From Flavobacterium flabelliforme (GTDB lineage Bacteria; Bacteroidota; Bacteroidia; Flavobacteriales; Flavobacteriaceae), in contig NZ_JAGFBU010000001.1 in NCBI RefSeq assembly GCF_017948675.1, positions 620,001-684,000 on the forward strand: 64,000 nt of DNA, read 5' to 3'. The stretch's first letter is position 1. Every line of letters starts with the position of its first letter. The notes beneath the pieces are model-generated. The model searched no databases, was not told the origin of the DNA, and was given only the letters and a program-made list of their open reading frames with translations. Position numbers and translations under genes: made by a program. Shown one piece after another: positions 25,485 through 33,959 of this stretch.

Positions 25485-26810
25485 TTATTCTCCGTATGAA
25501 GCGGCAATAAATTCTTCATAAGTCACTTCTTTAGTTGTTGGATTTGCTTTTTCTTTAAATAAGTCAAGCATTTTCTCTCCTACCACTTGGTCAGAAAGTC
25601 TTTTTACTTCGTCTTGGTTAGACAACACTCTAGCCACAATTCCTTGCACTTCTTCGTCCGTTGGATTTGTTTGACCAAATTGAGCCATTTGTTGACGGAT
25701 ATTTTTTGTAGTGAATGATTTCAAATCTTCAAAAGTAACTTTGATTTCGTTTGTAGCCATTGCTCTACCTTCGATCAACTGAAAACGCAATCCTCTTTCC
25801 GATCTTGCATATTCTACTTCAGCTTCTTCAGGAGTCAATTTTTTCTCCCCTACTGTTTGCAACCATTTTTTTAAGAATTCAGCTGGCAAATCAAATTTCG
25901 TGCTTTCGATCAAGAAATCTTGAACATCAGCTAATAACTTTTGGTCTGCTTGTTGCGCGAATTGAGTTTCAGCATCTTCTTTGATTTTAGCTTTCAACTC
26001 CTCTAATGTAGCTACATTTCCAGCTCCAAACAATTTATCGAACAACTCTTGGTTTAATTCTGCCAATTCTGAACCGTTGATTGCTTCGATTGTAAAATCT
26101 ACATCAACAGCGATTGTGTGAACATCATCATGACCAATTTTCATTACGTCCATCAATTGATGTGCGTCTTCAAACAAACCATTTGTATTTACAGTCACAA
26201 CGTCACCAACTTTTTTACCGATGAATTTATCAGCAGTCGCTTTGTCTTTGAACATATCCAAAGAAATAGTCGTTGCATTGTTGATTCCAGCTTCTTCGTT
26301 TGCGAAAGTTCCCGTAATATCTGAATCTGCCACCACAACTTCTTGAGGAATTGCAGTACCAAATTGTTTTTGGATACGTGCTACTTGACCGTCAATCAAT
26401 TTATCGTCAGCTTTAACTACATATTTTACAATGTCGTTTTTACCTTCAAGATCCAAAGTAAAGTTAGGAACCAATCCAATTTCGAATTCAAAAACCAATT
26501 CTTCAGCATCCCAAGAAAAGTTCTCGTTTACTTTAGGAAGTGGAGTTCCAAGAAGGTTTAATCTTTCTGATTGCACAAAACGCTCCAAAGCTAAGTCAAC
26601 CACTTTTTGAACTTCTTCTTGTTTGATTGCTTTTCCGTATTGTTTTTCAACAAGATCTTTAGGCACAGCCCCTTTTCTAAATCCTTTAACGGTTGCCAAA
26701 GGCATTTTTTCGTTTATTCTTTTTGCTACTTGACCTTTGTAATCCATGTGAACTACAGTCATTACAATTGTCTCGTTTACAGCGTCTATTGCTACTCTTT
26801 TGATATCCAT
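25485..26810 (-). CDS. tig: Trigger factor
   Basis: Ribosome-associated folding chaperone. In 441 residues the N-terminal ribosome-binding region is seen (GFRKGAVPKDLVEKQYG near 42-58, the family's GFRxGxxP signature), followed by a diverged peptidyl-prolyl isomerase-like middle and a helical C-terminal chaperone domain. Identity to model trigger factors looks low, as usual in Bacteroidota, but the signature and the place upstream of clpP-clpX settle it. A textbook promoter lies upstream. Confidence 0.95.
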   Translation of the reverse strand: MDIKRVAIDAVNETIVMTVVHMDYKGQVAKRINEKMPLATVKGFRKGAVPKDLVEKQYGKAIKQEEVQKVVDLALERFVQSERLNLLGTPLPKVNENFSWDAEELVFEFEIGLVPNFTLDLEGKNDIVKYVVKADDKLIDGQVARIQKQFGTAIPQEVVVADSDITGTFANEEAGINNATTISLDMFKDKATADKFIGKKVGDVVTVNTNGLFEDAHQLMDVMKIGHDDVHTIAVDVDFTIEAINGSELAELNQELFDKLFGAGNVATLEELKAKIKEDAETQFAQQADQKLLADVQDFLIESTKFDLPAEFLKKWLQTVGEKKLTPEEAEVEYARSERGLRFQLIEGRAMATNEIKVTFEDLKSFTTKNIRQQMAQFGQTNPTDEEVQGIVARVLSNQDEVKRLSDQVVGEKMLDLFKEKANPTTKEVTYEEFIAASYGE

Positions 26811-26845
26811 CTTCTTCTTTAATTTATTATTATAAATTCGGACTG

Positions 26846-26876
26846 CAAAATTATAAAATTTTTACAAGTTCCACAA
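26846..26876 (-). promoter_or_regulatory. Promoter of tig
   Basis: On the minus strand a TTG (26874-26876), 20-base spacer and TAATTTTG (26846-26853) match the Bacteroidota promoter consensus. The leader to the tig ATG is about 35 bases. Confidence 0.85.
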
Positions 26877-26940
26877 GCTTTTTACTACTGAACCTTATGA
26901 GTGAATTCTGAGGTTAAAAATCTAGAATATGCGGTCTGTT

Positions 26941-27100
26941 TTGGGCGTGTCCCACCTCTGTTCCGCTGCGGAGGGTCAGGCTTTTCGTTACAATTTTTTT
27001 AATCATTCTGCTAGCGCTACATGATAAAAAAGGATTTTAACTGCAAACGAAGTTCACTGAATACCAAAAAATAAAATATAATGAAGTAATCCTTCACGCG
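26941..27100. repeat. GGGCGTG-type intergenic repeat element
   Basis: Begins with GGGCGTGTCCC, passes through the palindrome CTCTGTTCCGCTGCGGAG, GGGTCAGGCTTTTCGTTACAA and an AAGGATTTTAACTGCA segment, and ends in ATCCTTCACGC, whose CACGC pairs with the opening GCGTG. Higher GC than its surroundings. It recalls a repeat family I know from Flavobacterium intergenic regions. It fills much of the 520-base gap between tig and the CPBP gene, which otherwise holds only promoters. Confidence 0.5.
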
Positions 27101-27196
27101 GGTTGTGTGTGGAATTGGTGTTTATTTTAAAAATTTCAATATCGTAATTGCTTCACTTTGTATATAAAAAAAATACTTTTTTGTAAGATTAATATT

Positions 27197-27204
27197 TATA
27201 TTTG
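27197..27204 (+). promoter_or_regulatory. -7 element upstream of the CPBP gene
   Basis: TATATTTG matches TAnnTTTG. A TTTTTTG lies 13 bases upstream, too close for the normal spacing. The leader to the ATG at 27332 would be about 120 bases. Confidence 0.4.
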
Positions 27205-27331
27205 CTAATAATATAAACTTGTATTATTGATTATACTTCTGCAAGTGAGATAACGAAAGAGTTAAATATGTGGTAGCTGAAATTGAGCAAAAAAAAACAC
27301 AGAATTTAACAATCTAACATAAATGTAGACA

Positions 27332-28000
27332 ATGTATAATAATTTAATGAAAAATGATTTTTTGTGCTTTTTAAAAAATCCAAATCAAAAATTCCATGGA
27401 ATCTTTAGACAAGATTTTACGTTATTTATAGTACTAACCATCCTAAATTTTTTTGCGGGATATATTAAGTCGTTAATTACTCACGAATCGTTTATTGATC
27501 AAAGCGATTTAGATAAATTTAATTTATCTAAAATTTTCCCTTATCTATTTCTCATTCCATTAATTGAAGAATTAATATTTAGGGGGTTTTTACAATACAA
27601 GTCCCGATTGGTTTTAATACTAAGTTTTATCTCAATCATATTTTTTTTAACTTCCTATTTCAAACAAAAAACCACAATTTTATATATTTTTATAGTGGTG
27701 ATTATTTGTGGCCTATTAGTGCTTTTCAACAAAAAATTATATGAAAAAATGTTACTTTTCATAGAAATAAATTCAATAATAATCATTTTGATTTCTTCTA
27801 TAATTTTTGGATTTATACATTTATTTAATTACGATAATTTCTCTTGGGCAAACTTAATACCCATCTCTGAAAAAATTATTGCTGGAGTATTCCTATGTTA
27901 TATTGCTAAAAAATACAATATTTGGCGTTCTTATTTTTTTCATATAATTAATAATTCATTGCCTTTTTTGATAATTATATTATACAAATTAATCCAATAA
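27332..28000 (+). CDS. CPBP-family intramembrane glutamic protease
   Basis: 222-residue polytopic membrane protein with about six hydrophobic segments. The CPBP/Abi catalytic motifs are complete: E79E80xxxR84 in IEELIFRGF, F159xxxH163 in FGFIHLF, and H204xxxN208 in HIINNSL. Bacterial relatives are linked to bacteriocin self-immunity, peptide maturation or regulation, but no peptide precursor is visible next to it. It is a lone gene between repeat-rich gaps, with a very low GC content. Start could also be the ATG at 27347. Family firm, role open. Confidence 0.88.
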   Translation: MYNNLMKNDFLCFLKNPNQKFHGIFRQDFTLFIVLTILNFFAGYIKSLITHESFIDQSDLDKFNLSKIFPYLFLIPLIEELIFRGFLQYKSRLVLILSFISIIFFLTSYFKQKTTILYIFIVVIICGLLVLFNKKLYEKMLLFIEINSIIIILISSIIFGFIHLFNYDNFSWANLIPISEKIIAGVFLCYIAKKYNIWRSYFFHIINNSLPFLIIILYKLIQ

Positions 28001-28010
28001 AATTTTGCTC

Positions 28011-28187
28011 AAGCTGGCGCGAATGCAATGTAATTAAGTTAAAAATAATAATTAAAAAAGCTGTTTTTTGGTCATTTCAACAAACTATAGCAACATACAA
28101 AGATTCTTCCTTCGTCAGAATGACAAAGTTGGAGGGTTAAAACCTCAACTAAATAACTTTGGTTTCAGCGGGATGCTCGCACTAACT
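28011..28187. repeat. Composite intergenic repeats with an embedded GTCATTTC element
   Basis: GTCATTTC at 28071 and AGAATGAC ending at 28124 form the ends of a small inverted-repeat element with TTCTTCCTTCGTCAG inside. It is flanked by GGCGCGAATGC (about 28016) and GATGCTCGCACTA (about 28173), which are roughly complementary. The layout suggests one repeat inserted within another. No gene is seen in it. Confidence 0.45.
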
Positions 28188-28302
28188 AAAACTTATAAAA
28201 TATAATAATCTTCGATTTTGAAAAAGAAATAAAAAAATAAATTAAATTCGATTTTAAAAAAAAGTTGACTGAATTTCCCGCTACTTTTAAAAATCTAAAA
28301 AA

Positions 28303-28441
28303 ATGGAACAGAAATACAGTATAAAAAACGGCGAAATAATATTTGATGAAATTTAATATTAAGCTTCGAGATAAAATGCTCAACTTTAAAACAAACACCA
28401 AACAAGATTTATTTAAACTATTAAAAAGGTATATTTGGTAA
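28303..28441 (+). pseudogene. Possible decayed small-protein remnant
   Basis: ATG at 28303 opens a 17-codon frame (MEQKYSIKNGEIIFDEI, stop at 28356). Shortly after, a second frame, shifted by one, reads KLRDKMLNFKTNTKQDLF and on to a stop at 28441. Both read like plausible protein pieces in otherwise poor A/T sequence, as if the middle of a gene had been lost. The remainder of the 28001-28547 gap holds repeats. Low confidence. Confidence 0.25.
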
Positions 28442-28547
28442 AACCGTAATGAATGCGGAAAACCAAAGGTTTCTATTTGTATAATTTAAAGTCTCAAGCT
28501 TGTTTTGCTGGGATTTAGAATTTCAAAGATTCCATAAAAACAAATCC

Positions 28548-29714
28548 ATGAAGATCACTGCTCTATTTAAAGAATTTTACGAAAGCGAAAAAGCAGGAGG
28601 TGTTATTTTACTTTTTGTAACCATTATTTCTCTTGCCTTAGCCAACTCCCCTATTCAATCTAGTTATATTGACTTTTGGCAATTTGACATAGGCGGTCAC
28701 AGTATTACGCATTGGATAAATGATGCGTTAATGGCAGTTTTCTTTTTGTTAATTGGTTTAGAATTAGAACGCGAAATCTACAAAGGAGAACTCTCTGATA
28801 TAAAAAACGCTTCTTTTCCTCTTATTGGAGCCATGGGAGGTTTTATCATTCCGGCATGTATTTTTCTTTTATTTAACTTTGGTACTGCAACACAAGCTGG
28901 AGCAGGAATCCCAATGGCTACCGATATTGCATTCGCTATTGGAATTCTTTCTTTATTAGGCAACAGAGTTCCGCTATCATTAAAAATATTCTTGACTGCA
29001 TTGGCCGTAATAGATGACTTAATTGCTATTATCGTTATCGCAATATTTTACACAAAAACCATTATCTGCACAAACTTATTATTGTCTCTAGCAGTGTTTG
29101 CAGTTTTACTACTACTCAACCGTCTGAAAGTTAAAAACCTAATTCCTTATCTCGTTGGAGGAGTTGTAATGTGGTATTTTATGTACAACTCTGGAGTTCA
29201 CGCCACCATAACTGGAGTTTTATTAGCGTTTGCAATTCCGTTTGGTAATGGTGATAAAAAATCAACTTCTTATGTTTTGCAACATTTTTTACACAAACCG
29301 GTTGCCTTTATAATTCTACCGCTTTTTGCAATTGCTAATACCAGCATCGCTATTGGCGCTAATTGGCAAAACGGCTTAGGCGAATCAAACAGTATTGGTA
29401 TTATGGCAGGCTTAATTTTAGGAAAGCCTATCGGAATTGTAGCTTTTGCTTTCACTGGAGCGTTAATTGGATTATGCAAACTACCAAAAGGATTGCAATG
29501 GAAGAATATAGTTGGTGTTGGTTTATTAGGAGGAATTGGATTTACAATGTCCATTTTCATAACTATTCTTGCCTATGATGATGTCGCCTTAATAAATAGT
29601 TCAAAAATTGCTATCATACTTGCTTCGGTTACCGCAGGATTGCTAGGTTTTCTATTTTTAAAATTCACACTAAAACCGAAAAGCAAATTTAAAAAGCCAT
29701 CAGAACTTGAATAG
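28548..29714 (+). CDS. nhaA: Na+/H+ antiporter NhaA
   Basis: Inner-membrane antiporter that exports Na+ in exchange for H+ for pH and salt balance. 388 residues from the ATG at 28548; an upstream in-frame start at 28500 would add a non-conserved 16 residues and is rejected. Family features: FYESEKAGGVILL at the N-terminus, HWINDALMAVFFLLIGLELERE, ATDIAFAIGIL with the first essential Asp, and ALAVIDDLIAI with the paired transport aspartates, then GIGFTMSIFI. About 11-12 membrane segments. Terminator directly after. Confidence 0.97.
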   Translation: MKITALFKEFYESEKAGGVILLFVTIISLALANSPIQSSYIDFWQFDIGGHSITHWINDALMAVFFLLIGLELEREIYKGELSDIKNASFPLIGAMGGFIIPACIFLLFNFGTATQAGAGIPMATDIAFAIGILSLLGNRVPLSLKIFLTALAVIDDLIAIIVIAIFYTKTIICTNLLLSLAVFAVLLLLNRLKVKNLIPYLVGGVVMWYFMYNSGVHATITGVLLAFAIPFGNGDKKSTSYVLQHFLHKPVAFIILPLFAIANTSIAIGANWQNGLGESNSIGIMAGLILGKPIGIVAFAFTGALIGLCKLPKGLQWKNIVGVGLLGGIGFTMSIFITILAYDDVALINSSKIAIILASVTAGLLGFLFLKFTLKPKSKFKKPSELE

Positions 29715-29742
29715 CGTGCTCACATTTAGTGAAACCGAAAAG

Positions 29743-29790
29743 CATAAAAAAAGCCTCAAAATAAAATTATTTTGAGGCTTTTTTTTTAAG
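29743..29790. terminator. Bidirectional terminator between nhaA and tRNA-Glu
   Basis: AAAAAAGCCTCAAAATAA pairs with TTATTTTGAGGCTTTTTT, with A- and T-runs on both sides. It can serve nhaA on the plus strand and tRNA-Glu on the minus strand. Confidence 0.88.
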
Positions 29791-29809
29791 AAAATAAAAA
29801 TTAATTTAG

Positions 29810-29881
29810 TAGCCCGTAGCGGAATCGAACCGCTCTTACATGGATGAAAACCATGCGTCCTAACCGATAGACGAACGGGCC
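29810..29881 (-). tRNA. tRNA-Glu (UUC)
   Basis: 72-nucleotide cloverleaf: acceptor GGCCCGT/ACGGGCT, D-arm GTCTATCGGTTAGGAC, anticodon loop TTTTCAT with anticodon UUC between ATGG and CCAT, T-arm AGCGGTTCGATTCCGCT. No CCA encoded. Confidence 0.96.
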
Positions 29882-29900
29882 TTACTTTTCAATTCGAGTG

Positions 29901-29930
29901 CAAAAGTATAACTATTTTTCAGATTTGCAA
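29901..29930 (-). promoter_or_regulatory. Promoter of tRNA-Glu
   Basis: TTG (29928-29930), 19-base spacer and TACTTTTG (29901-29908) on the minus strand, about 20 bases before the tRNA. Same spacing as the tRNA-Gly promoter. Confidence 0.85.
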
Positions 29931-30098
29931 CGCTTAAACTAAAAACTAAAGAGCTTTAAATACATTTTATCTACCTCAAATCCATAACCAATTCATAATT
30001 AGCAATTAGCATAGAAAAGAATTGTATTTATATTTTTAGATAAATACAATTCTTTTCAATCGGAGAATATTAATTTAAAAATGGAATATTCTAACAAA

Positions 30099-30230
30099 TT
30101 ATTTTCTTTTTCTATACAAGTGAGCTGCCGCTAATATTACGCCAGCAAAAATCAATATTGAAACCCACCAAAATAAGGGCAATCCAAAAAATGAATTTCC
30201 ATCTGTAGTTACTTTTACTGTATCAATCAT
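30099..30230 (-). CDS. 43-residue single-pass membrane protein
   Basis: Small gene: ATG at 30230, stop at 30099. The protein starts polar (MIDTVKVTTDGNSFFGLP), has one hydrophobic helix (about residues 18-37, with LFWWVSILIFAGVILAAA) and ends in the basic tail YRKRK, giving an N-out, C-in orientation by the positive-inside rule. It sits alone in the 940-base gap between tRNA-Glu and the metal ATPase. Clean start, stop and topology argue for a real gene, but no homolog was confirmed. Function unknown. Confidence 0.6.
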   Translation of the reverse strand: MIDTVKVTTDGNSFFGLPLFWWVSILIFAGVILAAAHLYRKRK

Positions 30231-30342
30231 AATGCTATTTTTTATACAATTTACGCAATATTATTTAATTCAAATTATATCAAACGAATTGTTATTTTAG
30301 TTCAAAAAGAAAAGTTTTAACACCAATATGAAATACAAATAA

Positions 30343-30515
30343 CACAACCTAATTAGACTTCATTGAAGATACTACATATTTAGATGTGTATTTCAATTAT
30401 AATAATACCTACAAGGTCCTAAAAAGACCTTGCAGGAAATTGAAAACTAAATTGATTGTCATGTACTTCATTAAATTATCATACTGACTAAAACCACTAT
30501 AGCACTCCTAAATGG
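30343..30515. repeat. 173-bp direct repeat, copy A
   Basis: First of two adjacent copies. The first 138 bases differ from copy B at only six or seven sites; the last 35 are much less alike. It contains the palindrome ACAAGGTCC/GGACCTTG-like stem (30411-30436) and the inverted ACATATTTAGATGTGT. No reading frame. Confidence 0.88.
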
Positions 30516-30687
30516 CACAACCTAATTAGATTTCATTGAAGATACTACATATTTAGATGTGTATTTGAATTGTAATAATACTTACAAGGTCCTAATAAGA
30601 CCTTGCAGGAAATTGAAAACTAAATTAATTGTCATGTACTTCATTAAATTATTACAATAACGAAAAGAGTAAGGCACTCCTGCAAGG
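30516..30687. repeat. 173-bp direct repeat, copy B
   Basis: Second copy, directly abutting copy A and starting with the same CACAACCTAATTAGA. It has its own ACAAGGTC/GACCTTG stem (about 30584-30610) and the GGCACTCC end shared with copy A. Confidence 0.88.
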
Positions 30688-30706
30688 TTTTGAAAACCTT
30701 GTAGGT
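30680..30706. repeat. REP-like palindrome CTGCAAGGTTTTGAAAACCTTGTAGG
   Basis: Imperfect palindrome: CTGCAAGGTTTT and AAAACCTTGTAG around one G. It shares the CAAGG/CCTTG core with the stems inside both direct repeats, so three related palindromes lie within 300 bases. Such stems are common between Bacteroidota genes and may be moved by IS200-like REP transposases; none is in this window. Confidence 0.6.
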
Positions 30707-30820
30707 ATTATTATTTATTAAAGTTAACAGCTAAAAATCACAAAAAGAATTAGGAGAAATCTGAAAACTAATTTAGTTAATAATTTAATCCTCTAATTAT
30801 AAAAAAGCTTTTAAATAATA

Positions 30821-33310
30821 CTACAACTTCACATTACGCAATCGCAACGCATTTACTATTACCGAAACCGAACTAAAACTCATTGCCAACGCAGCAATCA
30901 TTGGCGAAAGCAAAATTCCAAAAAATGGATATAAAACACCCGCAGCAATTGGAATACCAAGCACATTATAAAAGAAGGCAAAAAATAAGTTCTGATTGAT
31001 ATTTTTCATCACCGCATGACTGAGATTTTTAGCTTTTACAATGCCTTGCAAATCACCTTTTACCAATGTTATTTTGGCGCTTTCTATCGCTACATCAGTT
31101 CCAGTTCCCATGGCGATTCCAATATCGGCTTGCGCCAAAGCTGGAGCGTCATTGATTCCGTCTCCCGCCATAGCCACAATTTTGCCTTCAGCTTGCAAAC
31201 GTTTTATTTCATTTAATTTATCTTCTGGTAAACAACCCGCTTTAATAGAGGTTAAATTCAACTCTTTTGCTACTGCTTTTGCTGTGTTTTTATTGTCACC
31301 AGTAAGCATAATCACTTCTACTCCTTGGCGTATTAATTCCTTTATTGCCGCTACACTTGTTGGTTTAATAGCATCTCGAATAGCAATAAAACCACAAGTC
31401 ACACCGTCAAGGCTAATATATGAAACCGTTTTTCCAAGTTTCTGTTCTGCTATAACTTTATTCTCTAAGTCGACCGCTATTTCATTGCCAATCGTTTCCA
31501 TCAAACTTCTATTTCCAAAAGCTACTTTTTTATTCGCTACAGTACCAACCACTCCTTTTCCTGAAATAGCTTGAAAATCTTGAACTTCTATTAATCCAAT
31601 TTCTTTTAGTTCGGCAAACTTAACAACTGCTTGCGCTAAGGGATGCTCACTATATTTATTTAAAGAGGCGCAATTTTGCAATAGCTCCGCTTCATTATGT
31701 TGCGTTGAAAACACCTTCTCTACCGATGGTTTTCCTTCCGTGATCGTTCCTGTTTTATCGGTTATTAATACATTTACTTTGTTCATATTTTCTAAAGCTT
31801 CGGCATTTTTTATCAAAATACCAGAGTGTGCTCCTTTTCCAACACCTACCATTACAGACATTGGCGTAGCTAATCCCAATGCACAAGGACAAGCAATAAT
31901 CAAAACAGCAATCGCATTTATAAATCCATAGACCAAAGCGGGTTCAGGACCAAAATTTGCCCAAACAATAAAAGTTATAATTGATGCTAGCACAACTGTA
32001 GGTACAAAATATTTTGCAATCTTGTCAGCTACTTTTTGAATAGGCGCTCTAGAACGACTGGCAGCATTTACCATTTGTACAATTTGCGAAAGCAGTGTTT
32101 CCGAACCCACTTTTTCAGCAATCATTACAAATGATTTATTTCCGTTGATGGTTCCCGCTACAACATCATCATTCACTTTTTTATCAACCGGAATGGGTTC
32201 ACCCGAAATCATTGATTCGTCAATAGTACTTTCTCCGCTAGTAATTTTTCCGTCAACTGGAATTTTATCTCCAGGTTTTACACGCAGTAAATCTCCTTTT
32301 TTTATATCATGAATGGCTATTACTTTATCTACACCATTACTTACTATTGTGGCTTGCGTTGGTGCTAATTTCAAAAGTTCTTTTATCGCTCCACTCGTTC
32401 TACTGTGGGCTCTTGCTTCTAACAACTGACCTAATAAAACTAAGGTTAAAATAACTGTTGTAGCTTCAAAGTAAAGATGAACCGTCCCGTGATGCGTTTT
32501 AAATTCAGCTGGGAAAATTGCTGGAAAAAACAAACCGACTAAACTAAAAAGAAATGCTACCCCTGATCCAATTCCTATTAGCGTAAACATATTTAGATTC
32601 CAAGTAACAATAGATTTCCATGCACGTACAAAAAACATCGAACAAGCATAAAAAACCACCGGAAGTGATAATATCAATTCTACCGAATTCCATGTTTGCG
32701 TATCCACAATTTTGTTCAATGGATTATTCGGAATCATATCTGACATTGAAATTATAAAAATAGGAATTGTAAACAGAAGCGAAATCTTCATTTTACGCCA
32801 AAGCTCATTATAGGCTTTATTTTCTTCACCATCTTTTGGTTCCATTGTCACTAAGTCCATTCCGCATATAGAACAATTTCCGGGATGATCTTGTATTATT
32901 TCGGGATGCATCGAGCAAGTAAACATGATTTTGGTTGCTTCTAAATCCGGAGCTTTTACCAAATCCATTCCACAAACTGGACAGTCGCCAGCATCATCAT
33001 ATACTTTTTCGCCCTCGCAAAACATGGGACAATAATATTTTCCTGCGGCATTTTTAGGAAGTTCAACAACCACTTCTTCTATTGGTAATTTTAAATCATT
33101 GGGATTAAAAACCTTTATGGAGTATTTTCCAGCAGCAGTAAGTACTTCTTGAAATTCAGAAGTTTGAATTGGTTTTTGCATGGTGATAGTAGCAATTGGC
33201 GGATCTAAAGTAACCGTTGCTTGTATTTCTTCCATTGCATTCAATGCTTTTTCTACTTTGGTTCTGCAACCATCGCAAAACATTCCAGTAATTGTATATT
33301 TATAGGTCAT
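30821..33310 (-). CDS. Heavy-metal (copper-type) P1B ATPase
   Basis: 829-residue metal export pump of the inner membrane. N-terminal HMA domain with C12xxC15 (FCDGC), then two short heavy-metal-binding modules: [13 protein letters not shown]...CPVCGMDL and CSMHPEI...CSICGMDL. Eight membrane segments, the ion-site motif [10 protein letters not shown] (about residue 473), phosphorylation site [13 protein letters not shown] motif in SEHPLAQA and hinge [10 protein letters not shown]. The CPC motif fits Cu+ (or Ag+) export. Last gene of a locus with an HMA-AraC regulator and a DUF3347 protein. Resembles CopA; metal inferred. Confidence 0.95.
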   Translation of the reverse strand: MTYKYTITGMFCDGCRTKVEKALNAMEEIQATVTLDPPIATITMQKPIQTSEFQEVLTAAGKYSIKVFNPNDLKLPIEEVVVELPKNAAGKYYCPMFCEGEKVYDDAGDCPVCGMDLVKAPDLEATKIMFTCSMHPEIIQDHPGNCSICGMDLVTMEPKDGEENKAYNELWRKMKISLLFTIPIFIISMSDMIPNNPLNKIVDTQTWNSVELILSLPVVFYACSMFFVRAWKSIVTWNLNMFTLIGIGSGVAFLFSLVGLFFPAIFPAEFKTHHGTVHLYFEATTVILTLVLLGQLLEARAHSRTSGAIKELLKLAPTQATIVSNGVDKVIAIHDIKKGDLLRVKPGDKIPVDGKITSGESTIDESMISGEPIPVDKKVNDDVVAGTINGNKSFVMIAEKVGSETLLSQIVQMVNAASRSRAPIQKVADKIAKYFVPTVVLASIITFIVWANFGPEPALVYGFINAIAVLIIACPCALGLATPMSVMVGVGKGAHSGILIKNAEALENMNKVNVLITDKTGTITEGKPSVEKVFSTQHNEAELLQNCASLNKYSEHPLAQAVVKFAELKEIGLIEVQDFQAISGKGVVGTVANKKVAFGNRSLMETIGNEIAVDLENKVIAEQKLGKTVSYISLDGVTCGFIAIRDAIKPTSVAAIKELIRQGVEVIMLTGDNKNTAKAVAKELNLTSIKAGCLPEDKLNEIKRLQAEGKIVAMAGDGINDAPALAQADIGIAMGTGTDVAIESAKITLVKGDLQGIVKAKNLSHAVMKNINQNLFFAFFYNVLGIPIAAGVLYPFFGILLSPMIAALAMSFSSVSVIVNALRLRNVKL

Positions 33311-33396
33311 TATTTTATAGGATTTGATGTGGGAAGCAAAATTACCATAAATAAAGACGAAAGAACTTGTACAATTCTGGATCTCTTATGTAATAT

Positions 33397-33957
33397 TTAT
33401 AGGTTTTCTATGAGGTGTCTTTTTGGCTCTTTTGAACTTTTAAAGGATGTTGGCGTTAGACCAGTTATTTTTTTAAATTGTTTACTTAAGTGGGAAGAAC
33501 TGCTATAGTTAAGTTGTAAAGCAATTTCATTTAAAGTTAACTCATCATAAACAAGAAACTCTTTGACTCTTTCAATTTTTTGAAGGATGTAATAGTGCTC
33601 AATAGTTGTGTTTTCTTGTTGCGAAAAAACACTGCTAATATAACTGTAATCTTGACCAATAACGGCAACTATATAATTTGATAAATTCATCTGGAATTGA
33701 TTGTCTTTAAAATAAACTAAATCAATGATCAAATTTTTTACTTTCTCGACCACTCGGCTTTTTTTATCATCAAGGATTTCAAAACCTAAGGTTATTAATT
33801 TCGCATTGAGTTGCTGCTCCTCTTCTTTGTCTAAAGTTTCGGAAATAACTGCGATTCCCAATTCGACTGAAATGGGATGGAGTCCAAACTTTACAAGTTC
33901 AGACTCCACGACCATGATGCACCGGCTGCAGACCATGTTTTTAATATACAGCTTCAT
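33397..33957 (-). CDS. AraC-family regulator with HMA-like N-terminus
   Basis: 186 residues in two parts. Residues 1-65 look like a heavy-metal-associated ferredoxin-like fold (MKLYIKNMVCSRC with C10xxC13, then beta-alpha-beta pattern ending GFEILDDKK). Residues 95-180 are an AraC helix-turn-helix pair: LTLNEIALQLNYSSSSHLSKQFKKITGLTPTSFK, complete recognition core. It sits between the metal ATPase and a DUF3347 gene, all on one strand, so metal-responsive control of the neighbours is inferred. Its gap to DUF3347 is only two bases. Confidence 0.88.
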   Translation of the reverse strand: MKLYIKNMVCSRCIMVVESELVKFGLHPISVELGIAVISETLDKEEEQQLNAKLITLGFEILDDKKSRVVEKVKNLIIDLVYFKDNQFQMNLSNYIVAVIGQDYSYISSVFSQQENTTIEHYYILQKIERVKEFLVYDELTLNEIALQLNYSSSSHLSKQFKKITGLTPTSFKSSKEPKRHLIENL

Positions 33958-33959
33958 TA

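Noticed and set aside
28186-28401. 71-codon minus-strand frame before nhaA
   Set aside because: Phenylalanine- and lysine-rich by base composition only, with no recognisable feature, and antisense to the possible remnant.
30343-30687. CRISPR array
   Set aside because: Only two long direct units without spacers of regular size, and no cas genes in the window.
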